A stretch of 64,000 nt of DNA, taken from contig NZ_JABLSJ010000008.1 in the NCBI RefSeq assembly GCF_013618635.1, positions 62,001 to 126,000 of the forward strand. The letters run 5' to 3'. A program made the position numbers and the translations under genes. The notes beneath the pieces are model-generated. The model saw nothing but the letters and a program-made list of their open reading frames with translations, made no database searches and was not told where the DNA came from. The DNA is from Thalassobacillus sp. CUG 92003. Its GTDB lineage: Bacteria > Bacillota > Bacilli > Bacillales > Halobacillaceae. Shown piece by piece: positions 19,851 through 29,363 of this stretch (position 1 is its first letter; each line of letters starts with the position of its first letter).

Positions 19851-19859
19851 ACCTTGAGA

Positions 19860-19899
19860 GCCCCTGGACGATTTCGTTAGAAGTCATCCGGGGGTTTTG
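19860..19899 (+). terminator. Terminator of rnhC
   Basis: The stem CCCCTGGACGA pairs with TCATCCGGGGG and is followed by TTTTGTGTTT, ten bases after the rnhC stop. Confidence 0.85.
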
Positions 19900-19917
19900 T
19901 GTTTCAGGGTGAGTGGA

Positions 19918-20260
19918 GGAACGATGATAAAGGGCGCAGCGACGGTAATGCTGGGCATGCGATGATAACCTGGCTCGGAGCGATGATAATGGAGCGCGAA
20001 CTGACGATAAGGTGCGGAGAAACGACGAGAAAGCGAGGAGCGACGATAAAGCCTGAGCTAGCGATGATAATCTGGCTCGAAGCGATGATATGGGAGCGCG
20101 AACCGACGATAACGAGCGGAGGAGCGACGATAAAGCCTGGGCTAGCGATGATAATCTGGCTCGGAACGATGATAAGCGGGGCCGAAGCGACGATAAGGGC
20201 AGGATAACCGATGATAAAGCGAGGAGTGACGATAAATGCTGTGCTTGCGATAAGCAGTAA
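19918..20260. repeat. Degenerate 21-bp tandem repeat array, 17 copies
   Basis: Seventeen copies of a core close to CGAYGATAA occur at 19922, 19940, 19960, 19981, 20002, 20023, 20041, 20062, 20083, 20104, 20125, 20146, 20167, 20188, 20209, 20227 and 20245. Most are exactly 21 bases apart; four spacings are 18 and one is 20. A higher-order unit of 84 bases (four copies) is visible: 20041-20124 is repeated from 20125. The spacers are G-rich on the plus strand. Both strands have open frames through the array, but neither has a convincing start. It lies between the convergent genes rnhC and pheT, outside both terminators. Function unknown. Confidence 0.9.
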
Positions 20261-20298
20261 GAAAAATAGCTTGCGGAAAACAGAAGTTTTCCGCAAGC
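20261..20298 (-). terminator. Terminator of pheST
   Basis: A 12-bp perfect stem (GCTTGCGGAAAA and complement) is followed by TATTTTTC on the minus strand. Confidence 0.88.
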
Positions 20299-20322
20299 AT
20301 TAGAAGTTACGTAATAAATTTT

Positions 20323-22749
20323 TTATGACCTTAGTTCAGCTTGATGCTCACCTTTGACTGCTTCTAGAATACGTTGATGGGCTTCCTCAACTTCTTTGTC
20401 TTTAAGTGTTCGGTTCGGGTCCAAGTACAAGAGATTAAATGCCAAAGACTTCTTACCTTCAGGCAGATGCTCTCCTTGATAGACATCAAACACGCGGACA
20501 TCCCGGATTAAAGGACGCCCGGTTGCAAAAATGGTTGCAGCAATATGAGAAGCTGCGGCGGATTCATCAACAACCAGCGCAATATCGCGACTTACAGATG
20601 GATAACGCGGGATTGTTTGGAACGTTTCCTCTTTCTCATAGTTGGCGATTAAGGCTTCCGCATTCAAATCAAATACGAACGTTTCTTTCAAGTCCAGTTC
20701 TGCTTGAAGGTTTGGATGAATCTGTCCGACAAAGCCAATCGTTTCGTTCTTGTAGGAGATTACTGCCGTGCGGCCCGGATGCATATCGGGAAGCTTGGCT
20801 TGCTCATAATTCAGGGTAATATCTAATAAATCTTCAAGCCCCTCAATGATGCCCTTCACTACAAAGAAATCCACCGGCTTGTTTTCTTGCTGCCAATCGT
20901 GGCTATTCCATTTCCCCGTGATGGCCCCGGCTGCTCTCAATTGTTCATAAGGCTGTTTGGAGAGGGTCGCTTCATCATTGATAAACACGCTCCCCAGTTC
21001 AAAATAAGCTAAATCGTGCTGCTTTCTCGCAACGTTATACGTCAAGGAGGCCAGCATTTCAGGCAGCATGCTCAAACGGAGATGACTGTGCTCCTCACTC
21101 ATTGGCATAGACAACCTGACAGGATGATCACCTCTCGCTCTCACATCTGGACTGACTAATTGGTCGGATCTCGATTCAGTCGTTAAGGAGTACGTAATGG
21201 TTTCGTCTAGGCCTGCGCCTTCAAAGTACGTTTTGACGTTACGTTTCAATTGTTGGTATAGCGTAAGGCCGCCAGCCTGAGCAGCTCCACCCGGTAAGGT
21301 ATATGGTAATTGATCGTATCCATGTAAGCGGGCAAATTCCTCCAACATATCTTCAAACAACTCAATATCCCCGCGACGTGTTGGCACACTTACAGTGTAA
21401 AGATCTCCGTCTTTTTCAAATTGAAATTGAAGCCGACGCAAAATATGTTCTATTTCATCTTCTTGCAGATGTGTTCCAAGGCGGTTATTCACGTGGGTAA
21501 GCTCGACTTGCACGGTGCGTTCACTACGATCCAAGTGATCAAATTCTGCTGCACCATCAATAACCTGACCGCCTGCATAGGTTTGCAGAAGTTCACAGGC
21601 TTTCATTCCCGCCTGTTTCACACGATTCGGATCGACCCCTTTTTCAAAACGTATGCTCGATTCACTGCGCAAACCGTGATCCTTAGATGATTGACGTACG
21701 ATAGAAGGGGCAAAATAAGCAGACTCCAACAAAATAGTCGTTGTGTCCTCCTGTACTTCTGTATCTGCCCCGCCCATTACACCTGCTAATGCCATAGGCT
21801 CTTTGCCGTTTGTAATCAACAGATGATCAGCGTTCAAGGTGCGTTCTTGCCCATCTAAAGTTGTAATGGTTTCTTGATCTTGTGCTCTGAGAACGACGAC
21901 TTCTTTTGAACCGAAGCGGTCGTAATCAAAAGCATGAAGGGGCTGGCCGTACTCAAGCAGGACATAGTTCGTAATATCAACAACATTATTAATCGGCCGA
22001 ATTCCAGCTGCTGTTAAACGATTGCGCATCCATAAAGGGGACGGAGCGACATTAATGTTATCAATGACGAAAGCCCCATAATAAGGATTTGCTTCAGGGT
22101 CTTCGACTTGAACTTGAATACGATCCGCTGCAGACTCTTCCTTAGTACTTACACGTGGTGCTTCAGGTTTAAAATCTTGATCCAAAATGGCCGCAACTTC
22201 ATACGCCACGCCGATCATACTTAAGCAATCAGATCGATTAGGGGTCAACCCCAATTCTAAAATGACATCATCCAAATTTAATAGCTTACAGGCATTTGCG
22301 CCCGTTTCCACATCGTCAGGAAATACAAAAATGCCATCAACAAAAGCTTTCGGAACATCTTTTTCTGCCACCCCTAATTCCTGGAGCGAACAAATCATGC
22401 CATTGGACGTTACCCCGCGCAATTCAGTTTGTTTGATTTTAAAATTTCCCGGAAGTGTCGTATCAGGAAGAGCTACTGCTACTTTTTGGCCACTGGCAAT
22501 GTTTGGAGCGCCACAAACGATCTGATAGGTTTCTTGGCCCGTGTTCACCTGGCATACGCTTAATTTATCAGCATTGGGATGCGGACTGCACGCTTCTACA
22601 AAACCAACGACAACGCCGGTTATATTCTCAGCGATGGAAGCTACACTTTCGACTTCGATTCCCGTTTTTGTAATCAATTCAGCCAGTTCATTCGGTTCAT
22701 GGTCGCTTATGTCAACGTACTGTTTTAACCAATTCAGTGATACTAACAT
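20323..22749 (-). CDS. pheT: Phenylalanyl-tRNA synthetase beta subunit
   Basis: The 808-residue subunit of the (alpha-beta)2 enzyme recognises tRNA-Phe and edits mischarged Tyr. Domains in order: a tRNA-binding OB fold (about 40-150, VVGFVEACSPHPNADKLSVC); the B3/B4 editing domain; B5 (from about 400); the catalytic-like core; and a C-terminal anticodon-binding FDX-ACB domain (YPSVSRDIALVVDE). It starts 12 bases after pheS. Length is normal. Confidence 0.97.
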   Translation of the reverse strand: MLVSLNWLKQYVDISDHEPNELAELITKTGIEVESVASIAENITGVVVGFVEACSPHPNADKLSVCQVNTGQETYQIVCGAPNIASGQKVAVALPDTTLPGNFKIKQTELRGVTSNGMICSLQELGVAEKDVPKAFVDGIFVFPDDVETGANACKLLNLDDVILELGLTPNRSDCLSMIGVAYEVAAILDQDFKPEAPRVSTKEESAADRIQVQVEDPEANPYYGAFVIDNINVAPSPLWMRNRLTAAGIRPINNVVDITNYVLLEYGQPLHAFDYDRFGSKEVVVLRAQDQETITTLDGQERTLNADHLLITNGKEPMALAGVMGGADTEVQEDTTTILLESAYFAPSIVRQSSKDHGLRSESSIRFEKGVDPNRVKQAGMKACELLQTYAGGQVIDGAAEFDHLDRSERTVQVELTHVNNRLGTHLQEDEIEHILRRLQFQFEKDGDLYTVSVPTRRGDIELFEDMLEEFARLHGYDQLPYTLPGGAAQAGGLTLYQQLKRNVKTYFEGAGLDETITYSLTTESRSDQLVSPDVRARGDHPVRLSMPMSEEHSHLRLSMLPEMLASLTYNVARKQHDLAYFELGSVFINDEATLSKQPYEQLRAAGAITGKWNSHDWQQENKPVDFFVVKGIIEGLEDLLDITLNYEQAKLPDMHPGRTAVISYKNETIGFVGQIHPNLQAELDLKETFVFDLNAEALIANYEKEETFQTIPRYPSVSRDIALVVDESAAASHIAATIFATGRPLIRDVRVFDVYQGEHLPEGKKSLAFNLLYLDPNRTLKDKEVEEAHQRILEAVKGEHQAELRS

Positions 22750-22761
22750 GATGACTCCTCC

Positions 22762-23796
22762 TTATACCTTGTGATATTGCTTCAAGAAACGGATATCGTT
22801 CGTGTAAAAATGACGAATATCATCGATTCCGTATTTCAACATGGCAATCCGCTCCGGTCCCATGCCAAAGGCGAAACCAGAATATGTTTCAGGGTCATAG
22901 CCAGCCATTCTGAGTACATTCGGATGCACCATGCCTGCACCTAAAATTTCAATCCAACCGGTCCCTTTACATACCGAACACCCTGCACCGTTACACATTT
23001 TGCAGGAAATATCCATTTCCACGGAAGGTTCCGTGAAAGGGAAAAAGCTCGGACGCAAGCGAATTTCACGGTCTGAACCGAACATTTGCTTCGCAAACTT
23101 ATTTAGGACACCCTTCAAATCGCTCATGCGCACGTTTTCATCGACCAGCAGGCCTTCCACTTGGGTGAACTGATGCGAATGAGTCGCATCATCTGTATCA
23201 CGTCGGTACACTTTACCAGGACAGATCATTTTGACGGGTTCACTGCCATCTTTCGCCCCCATCGTTCGGGCTTGCACAGGCGATGTATGAGTGCGGAGCA
23301 GGAGCTCTTCCGTTATATAAAAGGAATCCTGCATATCGCGAGCCGGATGTCCCTTCGGAAGATTCAAGGCCTCAAAGTTGTAATAATCCGTCTCGACTTC
23401 AGGCCCTTCCTTGATTTCAAAGCCCATTCCAATGAACAGGTCTTCGATCTCTTCAAGGATGCTGGTCAACAAATGAGGACCGCCAACTTCTACAGGTCGT
23501 CCGGGCAATGTAACATCAATCGTTTCTTCTGCCATTCGACGTTCTAAGGCAATGTCTTCTAATTTCTTCATTTTTGCATCAAGAGCATTGGCGATTTCTT
23601 CACGGACGTCGTTTGCCAATTGACCGATGACCGGGCGTTCCTCAGCTGAGAGTTTTCCCATGCCGCGCAGCATTTCCGTAATCGGGCCCTTTTTACCTAG
23701 GTACGACACACGAATGTCTTGCAGGCTTTTCGTATCTTCAGCTTCCTCCACTTTGCGTAGAGCTTCTTCCTTCAGTTCAAGCAAACGTTCTTTCAT
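22762..23796 (-). CDS. pheS: Phenylalanyl-tRNA synthetase alpha subunit
   Basis: The 344-residue catalytic subunit charges tRNA-Phe. An N-terminal coiled coil (about 1-85) precedes the class II core. Motif 2 lies near [19 protein letters not shown], and motif 3 is [18 protein letters not shown]. The Cys-rich insert [17 protein letters not shown] is typical of the Bacillus protein. It is preceded by a T-box leader that senses uncharged tRNA-Phe. Confidence 0.97.
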   Translation of the reverse strand: MKERLLELKEEALRKVEEAEDTKSLQDIRVSYLGKKGPITEMLRGMGKLSAEERPVIGQLANDVREEIANALDAKMKKLEDIALERRMAEETIDVTLPGRPVEVGGPHLLTSILEEIEDLFIGMGFEIKEGPEVETDYYNFEALNLPKGHPARDMQDSFYITEELLLRTHTSPVQARTMGAKDGSEPVKMICPGKVYRRDTDDATHSHQFTQVEGLLVDENVRMSDLKGVLNKFAKQMFGSDREIRLRPSFFPFTEPSVEMDISCKMCNGAGCSVCKGTGWIEILGAGMVHPNVLRMAGYDPETYSGFAFGMGPERIAMLKYGIDDIRHFYTNDIRFLKQYHKV

Positions 23797-23835
23797 GATC
23801 AGCTTCCTCCTTTTATGTTTGTCCAGCCTATATCA

Positions 23836-24085
23836 TAAAAAAAGCCCCGCCCTAAAAAGGGACGAGACTTATATTTCGGTTCGCGGTACCACCCTAGTTG
23901 ACACAGATTCGTGTCCACTCATCAGGATAACGGCCTTAATCCGGGGCATCATGACCTGATGCCAGCTCCAGAGTGAAATTTCATTGATCATCCCGGTAAA
24001 AGTGTTTCCAGTCTAGACACTTTCTCCCTGCACCTTGATGATGATCAGCTACTTTGCTCTTTCCAAGCTTTTGACTTTATTCTGA
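23836..24085 (-). promoter_or_regulatory. T-box leader of pheST
   Basis: On the minus strand the conserved T-box AGGGTGGTACCGCG lies at 23883-23896, pairing with the CCA end of uncharged tRNA in the antiterminator. The terminator (CGTCCC...GGGCGGGGC, then T7) follows at 23839-23868. A Phe codon TTC followed by A at 23975-23977 is the likely specifier. This fits control by tRNA-Phe. Confidence 0.93.
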
Positions 24086-24091
24086 TTATAT

Positions 24092-24120
24092 ATTATAGAA
24101 AAAGTTAAGCGCAGACGCAA
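24092..24120 (-). promoter_or_regulatory. Promoter of pheST
   Basis: TTGCGT (24115-24120) and TATAAT (24092-24097) are 17 bases apart on the minus strand, just upstream of the T-box leader. Confidence 0.65.
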
Positions 24121-24123
24121 CCT

Positions 24124-24861
24124 TTAATATTGGATATAATACATAAGGATAGCTGAAGCAGTGGAAACATTCAACGATTCTGCTTTACCCAGTATCGGAA
24201 TGGTAACGAGCTGATCTGTCATATCCGCTACATCAGGTTGTAATCCCGAGCCTTCATTCCCCAGTACCAGTGTCAATTTGTCTGGAACAGGGCATGTTTT
24301 ATAGGGAGCCGCACCTTCAAGGGCTGCCCCCCATATTTCACTGCTCATTTCTTTTGCGGATTGAATGTAGTCGCTTAGTGTCCCTTCAAACATATCCAGA
24401 TGAAAGAGCGACCCTTGAGTTGAGCGAACGACTTTATCATTGTATAAATCAACGCTTCCTGTGCCAAGGACGACCGCATCAAAACCGGCAGCATCTGCTG
24501 TTCGGATAATCGTGCCCGCGTTGCCTGGATCTTGAACACCATCTAGCATGATGACACGGTCATATGAGCGCCAGGGAACGTGTTTCATTTCCACGACCGC
24601 GGCTATGCCTTGTGGGCTTTTCGTTTCGGCAATCGCATAAAACACCGACGTTGAGACGCGGCTCACCTGAAGTGAGGCTGCCCAATCCGGTAGCTCTGTA
24701 TGTTCGTTGATGATAATCTCTCGGACAACCCAATCACTCGTTACAGCTTCTTCAACTAGATGAAAGCCTTCCACCAGGAACGATTGGGATTGTTTGCGAT
24801 ACTTCCGTTGGTGAAGTTTTTTCCAATCTTTTACTTTTGTATTTTGGGTAGAAGTCAGCAT
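24124..24861 (-). CDS. ysgA: TrmH/SpoU family RNA methyltransferase YsgA
   Basis: A 245-residue SPOUT-class 2'-O-ribose methyltransferase; the exact RNA target is not known. The N-terminal substrate-binding domain contains NTKVKDWKKLHQRK and FLVEGFHLVEEA. The knot motifs are LDGVQDPGNAGTIIRTADA, LVLGNEGSGL and IPILGKAESLNVSTASAI. The ATG at 24861 has GAAGGGAT before it and matches the family N-terminus; a longer frame to 24900 is unlikely. Confidence 0.93.
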   Translation of the reverse strand: MLTSTQNTKVKDWKKLHQRKYRKQSQSFLVEGFHLVEEAVTSDWVVREIIINEHTELPDWAASLQVSRVSTSVFYAIAETKSPQGIAAVVEMKHVPWRSYDRVIMLDGVQDPGNAGTIIRTADAAGFDAVVLGTGSVDLYNDKVVRSTQGSLFHLDMFEGTLSDYIQSAKEMSSEIWGAALEGAAPYKTCPVPDKLTLVLGNEGSGLQPDVADMTDQLVTIPILGKAESLNVSTASAILMYYIQY

Positions 24862-25012
24862 GCCGATCCCTTCTTTTTTTATAACGTTAGTATGTATCAA
24901 GTTGACCCTGCGTTTTTACAGAGCATTCGTTAAGTGTTCCCTATTATCATACATAGAACGCGCGCCATGGGTCAAACTAAAATGAAGAATTTCTGATGAT
25001 GGAGGGATAATG

Positions 25013-25237
25013 ATGAATTTAAACTTGCGAGCAGCCATCCTATCTAACGTTTCAGACCATGATACCTCTCAGCTTGAAGCAACGATCGTGGATGCTGTAC
25101 AAAAAGGTGAAGAAAAGATGCTTCCCGGCCTTGGCGTCATGTTTGAACTGATTTGGAAAGAAGCGAATGAGCAAGAAAAAGAAGAAATGCTCTCAGCTTT
25201 AGAACAAGGTATTAAAAACGAAAAACAATCGCACTAA
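25013..25237 (+). CDS. sspI: Small acid-soluble spore protein I
   Basis: A 74-residue minor spore-core protein, recognised by [13 protein letters not shown] and the motif [20 protein letters not shown]. Its presence shows that the organism makes endospores. The second of two adjacent ATGs (25013) has GGAGG at seven bases and fits the family start. Expression should be forespore-specific (sigma-G), but I could not find a convincing sigma-G promoter. It is divergent from ysgA. Confidence 0.93.
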   Translation: MNLNLRAAILSNVSDHDTSQLEATIVDAVQKGEEKMLPGLGVMFELIWKEANEQEKEEMLSALEQGIKNEKQSH

Positions 25238-25281
25238 ATGGCTTTGCAATCGATGACCTCGGCAACTTATTGTTTGAATGA

Positions 25282-25315
25282 GAACAGACCAAATCTTAAG
25301 CGATTTGGTCTGTTC
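25282..25315. terminator. Hairpin after sspI
   Basis: A 14-bp perfect inverted repeat, GAACAGACCAAATC and its complement, with a 6-base loop. It lacks a good T tract on either strand and sits between convergent sspI and ysdC. Confidence 0.6.
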
Positions 25316-25374
25316 ATTAATTGGCTATTTCGTATAATTCACCTCAGACTAGCTACGATGCAACTTTTCTGTTA

Positions 25375-26460
25375 TTAATTGAATGTAATATTTTCCACAG
25401 CGTTATGATCAAGTTTCTTAATGACTTCTACAATCAATCTTACTGCATTTTCAAAATCATCACGATGCAGCATTGCGGCATGAGAATGAATATAACGCGT
25501 TGCAACTGTAATGGATAAAGCAGGAACGCCGTTATGGCTTAAGTGGATGGAACCTGAGTCCGTCCCGCCAGCGGCAAGCGAATCAAATTGATAAGGTATC
25601 TCATTTTCATCAGCAGTATCCACGACAAAATCACGTACACCTTTATGGGAAATCATAGAAGCGTCATAAAGGATGATTTGTGGGCCGTCCCCCATTTTAC
25701 TTAGCGCTTCCTTCTCACTGACGCCAGGTGTATCCCCAGCAATTCCTACGTCCACACCGAAAGCGATATCAGGGTTGATCGCATGAGCCGATGTCCGGGC
25801 ACCGCGCAATCCTACTTCTTCCTGTACTGTTCCGACCCCATAAACGATATTAGGGTGTTTCTCTTTCTTCAACTGTTTCAACACTTCAATCGCTATGGCA
25901 CAGCCAATCCGGTTATCCCACGCTTTAGCTAGAAGCATTTTGTCATTTTTCATTTGGGTAAATTCGAAATATGGAACGACGGAGTCCCCGGGACGTACGC
26001 CAAATTCTTTCGCTTCTTCTTTACTAGAAGCACCTATGTCGATGAACATGTCTTTGATTTCCACCGGCTTTTTCCTGGCTTCCGGTGAAAGAATATGAGG
26101 TGGTTTGGAACCGATGACACCTGTCAGTTCCCCTTCTTTTGTCATAAGCGTCACACGCTGAGCCAGCATCACTTGGCTCCACCAGCCTCCTACAGTTTGA
26201 AAGTAAACAAATCCCTTATCATCAATCCGGGTAACCATGAAGCCCACTTCGTCTAAGTGGCCGGCGACCATGATTTTCGGGCCTTTTTTATCACCGATTT
26301 TTTTGCCGATCAAGCTGCCTAAATTGTCTGAATAGACTTCATCAGCGTACGGTTCGAGATATTGTTTCATAACATCCCGAGCTTCTTTTTCGTTACCGGG
26401 AATCCCTTTGGCGTCTGTGAGATCTTTGAGCATTTGTAATGTTTCATCTTTCTTTGCCAT
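25375..26460 (-). CDS. ysdC: M42 family metallopeptidase YsdC
   Basis: A 361-residue cytoplasmic aminopeptidase with two metal ions, similar to B. subtilis YsdC over its whole length. Metal-binding and catalytic segments are [11 protein letters not shown] (His68), [34 protein letters not shown] and the C-terminal [11 protein letters not shown]. Members form large hollow complexes that trim peptides. Some databases label it an endoglucanase by error. Confidence 0.92.
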   Translation of the reverse strand: MAKKDETLQMLKDLTDAKGIPGNEKEARDVMKQYLEPYADEVYSDNLGSLIGKKIGDKKGPKIMVAGHLDEVGFMVTRIDDKGFVYFQTVGGWWSQVMLAQRVTLMTKEGELTGVIGSKPPHILSPEARKKPVEIKDMFIDIGASSKEEAKEFGVRPGDSVVPYFEFTQMKNDKMLLAKAWDNRIGCAIAIEVLKQLKKEKHPNIVYGVGTVQEEVGLRGARTSAHAINPDIAFGVDVGIAGDTPGVSEKEALSKMGDGPQIILYDASMISHKGVRDFVVDTADENEIPYQFDSLAAGGTDSGSIHLSHNGVPALSITVATRYIHSHAAMLHRDDFENAVRLIVEVIKKLDHNAVENITFN

Positions 26461-26542
26461 TATGTAATTCTCCTCCTTTTATTGTAATCCGTATTAATTA
26501 TATCGTTTTTTGTAAGAATTCACAAAAAATTTCCTATTTTGT

Positions 26543-27025
26543 TCAATAACCTTTATCCTGTCGTTCATAATTCACTTTATTTTTAGCCAAATAAGCGTCT
26601 TGAACGTCTTGTTCACTGAAACCGATCGTTCTTCCCAATGTCAAATACGATGTAAACAAAGCCTGATACGTTTCCTGGCAGGGAGAAGTACTGAAGCGAT
26701 TGACCTCCTCATAAACCTTTAGAAACCCATTAGTCAAATCAGCATATTCCTCATAGTCTTCAGTCCCCATTCCAGCTTCTATCTCAATACCCAGGGACAA
26801 AATAAAATGAAGGCCATCCACATATTCTTCCAGTATGACAGCTCGTGCACTAGCTGGTTTGGCACTCCAAAACTTAAAGCAGCGGGTTTCATTAGCGAGC
26901 TCCCCTAGTTCAACCATCAGCGCCAGCACTTTTCGCTTAAATAAGGCTTCTCCAGTAAGGTTATTGTGGTTCTCGATATACGTATCCAGCTCTTTTTGCA
27001 TGTGAAACAGCTCGTCCCAATTCAT
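26543..27025 (-). CDS. Dimeric dUTP diphosphatase (MazG-like fold)
   Basis: A 160-residue all-helical protein of the dUTPase_2 family that hydrolyses dUTP to dUMP, keeping uracil out of DNA. The metal-binding acids are in VELGELANETRCFKFW (Glu39, Glu42, Glu46) and EEYVDGLHFILSLG (Glu67, Asp70). This type is unrelated to trimeric dUTPase. I do not recall the gene at this place in B. subtilis, so it may be lineage-specific. It is divergent from ysdB. Confidence 0.85.
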   Translation of the reverse strand: MNWDELFHMQKELDTYIENHNNLTGEALFKRKVLALMVELGELANETRCFKFWSAKPASARAVILEEYVDGLHFILSLGIEIEAGMGTEDYEEYADLTNGFLKVYEEVNRFSTSPCQETYQALFTSYLTLGRTIGFSEQDVQDAYLAKNKVNYERQDKGY

Positions 27026-27074
27026 GGTGCTTTGCTCCTCTCTTATTTTTTTCTATAATAAATGTATCATTTAT

Positions 27075-27101
27075 TGAAACTTAACGGCAGCCCTGTACGT
27101 A
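27075..27101 (+). promoter_or_regulatory. Sigma-W type promoter of ysdB
   Basis: TGAAAC (27075-27080) and CGTA (27098-27101) are 17 bases apart, the exact form of a sigma-W (ECF) promoter. B. subtilis ysdB is known to be in the sigma-W regulon. Confidence 0.8.
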
Positions 27102-27141
27102 AAACTAGGCAACCACTCGAGAAAAGAGGGAGAAGATTCGC

Positions 27142-27546
27142 ATGATCGTCATACTGTTTCGACTGCTGATTCTCATTGCAATCATATTTCTGATATACAC
27201 AGCTTATAAATATATGATCAATCCCAAGCGAAAACTGGAACTTGCCAAAGAAAATAAGGCTTTTTATTTTCATGACGATCCCTCCAATACAAAGCAGAAT
27301 TTTATTCTGACGTATAAAGGGTTTGTGTTCGAAGGTGAAAAATATTTAGGCACAACAGAAGACTCATTTGAAGTGCTTAATATCAGTGTGTCAGCGAAGA
27401 ACCCTCATGAGCTTAGAGGGCTTGATCGTAATGACCTCTACTTTCTGGAAGAGGAAATTCTGATTCACTACCCTTTTGCATCGATCGAATGGAAATATCC
27501 CATTAACCGTTTGATCATCCACCCCTTGGATGACCACCATGAATAA
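27142..27546 (+). CDS. ysdB: Sigma-W-linked membrane protein YsdB
   Basis: A 134-residue protein with one N-terminal transmembrane helix (about 2-22) and a soluble domain of about 110 residues facing the cytoplasm. It resembles B. subtilis YsdB, whose function is unknown but whose gene answers to cell-envelope stress. GAGGGAG lies before the ATG. Its sigma-W promoter is 40 bases upstream, which supports the same stress role here. Confidence 0.85.
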   Translation: MIVILFRLLILIAIIFLIYTAYKYMINPKRKLELAKENKAFYFHDDPSNTKQNFILTYKGFVFEGEKYLGTTEDSFEVLNISVSAKNPHELRGLDRNDLYFLEEEILIHYPFASIEWKYPINRLIIHPLDDHHE

Positions 27547-27580
27547 ATCACGTTACAACGGTATTAAACAAACACGCTAA

Positions 27581-27614
27581 AGGCTGTCGATCATTTCTCG
27601 ACAGCCTGTTTTTG
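27581..27614 (+). terminator. Terminator of ysdB
   Basis: A 10-bp stem AGGCTGTCGA/TCGACAGCCT is followed by GTTTTTG. Confidence 0.88.
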
Positions 27615-27641
27615 TTATCAGCTTTTGAAATCGTCGTGCAG

Positions 27642-28220
27642 TTAAGTGAGCGATTTACGTGCAATAAATTCCTGAATCGTAAAACTCGAACTCTGAGAGC
27701 GTAACATCATACAAAGGGCAACCAATGCCAGAATCAGCCCAAACACGATCGGCCAATGAAGGCCACTTAACGATTGACCTAACGATGTATATACGATAGC
27801 TAGAGGAAAGTTGGAGATAAGCGATGCTTTGGTGTATTCTCTGAAATCAGCTGAAATCTCAATCAAGCAGAAGGAAAGCAGATGAAAGTGGATAAAGGGG
27901 ATTAATCTCAGTACCGTTACTTGTTTGACCGTAAGGATGCTTCCTCGTTTCGACAGCTTCTGATACACCTTTTGCAGCCTGTGAAACACGGACGGAAGAT
28001 GCCCGATGAACCGGTAAAACAATAAACTCGACAGCATTATTCCAATAATAGAATAAACCGTTCCTGCGACGATCCCAAACAGGATGCCCCCGGAAATACA
28101 TAATACCATGACGGGGATAAAAAGAAAGGAGCGGAGTAAATGAATCAGAATGAACAACAGTGGAGCTAAACTGCCACTTCTTTGCAGCCAGTCAATAGCT
28201 GCCATAGAGGTTTCAGACAT
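27642..28220 (-). CDS. TVP38/TMEM64 family membrane protein
   Basis: A 192-residue membrane protein with about five helices. The DedA/VTT-like core includes FLFIPVMVLCISGGILFG and TVLRLIPFIHFHLLSFCL, where family members carry a re-entrant loop with Arg and Pro. Related proteins move or scramble lipids. B. subtilis has similar proteins (YtxB and others), but I cannot assign the exact counterpart. It lies downstream of ysdA and convergent to ysdB. Confidence 0.78.
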   Translation of the reverse strand: MSETSMAAIDWLQRSGSLAPLLFILIHLLRSFLFIPVMVLCISGGILFGIVAGTVYSIIGIMLSSLLFYRFIGHLPSVFHRLQKVYQKLSKRGSILTVKQVTVLRLIPFIHFHLLSFCLIEISADFREYTKASLISNFPLAIVYTSLGQSLSGLHWPIVFGLILALVALCMMLRSQSSSFTIQEFIARKSLT

Positions 28221-28258
28221 CTCTAACCCCTCCTCTACTCACACTATGAGCGCTTCCG

Positions 28259-28540
28259 TTATATTAGAACCATGCTTAACAACCAGATAAGCGCAACGCT
28301 TTGCACCATAGCGAGCAGGGCAAACCCGACCGCGAATAACCGATGATTGGTTTTATGGCGACTTAACACCATTGCCACCCATCCTCCTATGGCTCCACCC
28401 AAAAGGGCTAACGTCCACAGTGTTCTTTCACGCGTCCGCCATTGATTGCGCCGAGCCTTATATTTATCCCTGATCATTATCAAACATAGTGTAAGGTTGA
28501 TGATCACAATATACAGCCAAAGAATATCGATCGCATTCAC
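28259..28540 (-). CDS. ysdA: DUF1294 membrane protein YsdA
   Basis: A 93-residue membrane protein with three hydrophobic segments and the DUF1294 wording RERTLWTLALLGGAIGGW with SRHKTNHRLFAVGF. The function is unknown. It starts at GTG (28540), seven bases after a run of six G. It follows rplT after a terminator, as in B. subtilis. Confidence 0.85.
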   Translation of the reverse strand: MNAIDILWLYIVIINLTLCLIMIRDKYKARRNQWRTRERTLWTLALLGGAIGGWVAMVLSRHKTNHRLFAVGFALLAMVQSVALIWLLSMVLI

Positions 28541-28700
28541 CCATTATCCCCCCTTCCTATATGAATGATGAAAAATGGTTAAGTCTTCGAATCATAAGGC
28601 AAGCCTACAGGAATTCCTCAAGCATGCTTGTCTGTTCTCTGCAAGAGGGTGGCGCCCGCACTTGTTAACATGACAAACAGTGATATGTATCCAATCCATA

Positions 28701-28735
28701 AAAAAACCATTTCCCACCGTACGGAAATGGCTTTT
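28701..28735 (-). terminator. Terminator of infC-rpmI-rplT
   Basis: The stem GCCATTTCC/GGAAATGG is followed by TTTTTTT on the minus strand; the plus strand also ends in T5. Confidence 0.88.
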
Positions 28736-28742
28736 TGATCAC

Positions 28743-29102
28743 TTATTTACTTAACGCAGTTTTCGCCTGTTCAGCAAGACTCGCGAATCCTTTTTCATCG
28801 TGAATCGCAAGGTCTGCCAACATTTTGCGGTTAACATCAACGCCTGCCAATTTCAAACCATGCATCAAACGGCTGTAAGAAATGTCATTGGTACGTGCTG
28901 CAGCGTTAATACGGGCGATCCATAGCTTACGGAAGTCACGTTTTCTTTGACGACGGTCGCGATAAGCGTATTGACCGGATTTCATTACTTGCTGCTTAGC
29001 TTGCTTGAACAAGCTATGCTTTGAACCATAATAACCTTTTGCTAGTTTAAGGACACGGTTACGACGTTTACGTGTCACTGTTCCACCTTTTACACGTGGC
29101 AT
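28743..29102 (-). CDS. rplT: 50S ribosomal protein L20
   Basis: A 119-residue ribosomal protein that binds 23S rRNA early in 50S assembly. It shows [20 protein letters not shown] and the C-terminal domain [19 protein letters not shown]. In bacilli L20 also represses its own operon by binding the infC leader RNA, and a matching leader is present upstream of infC here. Confidence 0.98.
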   Translation of the reverse strand: MPRVKGGTVTRKRRNRVLKLAKGYYGSKHSLFKQAKQQVMKSGQYAYRDRRQRKRDFRKLWIARINAAARTNDISYSRLMHGLKLAGVDVNRKMLADLAIHDEKGFASLAEQAKTALSK

Positions 29103-29138
29103 AATAGTTCCCTCCTATTGATTTAGATTAATCACGCA

Positions 29139-29336
29139 TTATTTTTTCGGAAGCATTTGATCGATGCGGTTAAGGTCGCCTTTTGATACAAGCGTATCTT
29201 TACGCAACTTACGCTTTTGCTTTTGGGATTTGTTAGCGAACAAGTGGCTCGTGAAAGCATGGGAGCGCTTCACTTTACCATTTCCTACGCGTTTGAAACG
29301 TTTTTGAGACCCTTTATGGGTTTTCATTTTTGGCAT
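29139..29336 (-). CDS. rpmI: 50S ribosomal protein L35
   Basis: A 65-residue basic protein, [20 protein letters not shown], complete for the family. It lies between infC and rplT in the usual operon order. Confidence 0.98.
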   Translation of the reverse strand: MPKMKTHKGSQKRFKRVGNGKVKRSHAFTSHLFANKSQKQKRKLRKDTLVSKGDLNRIDQMLPKK

Positions 29337-29363
29337 GAGATTGTTCCTCCTTTAAATAATCGA

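Noticed and set aside
19918-20260. CRISPR array
   Set aside because: The repeating unit is only 21 bases with a short core and no unique spacers of 30 bases or more, and there are no cas genes nearby.
19899-20296. Open frames on both strands through the 21-bp repeats (about 100 and 130 residues)
   Set aside because: The minus-strand frame begins inside the pheST terminator hairpin, and the plus-strand frame begins at the tail of the rnhC terminator. Neither has a ribosome site, and the repeat length keeps both frames open automatically.
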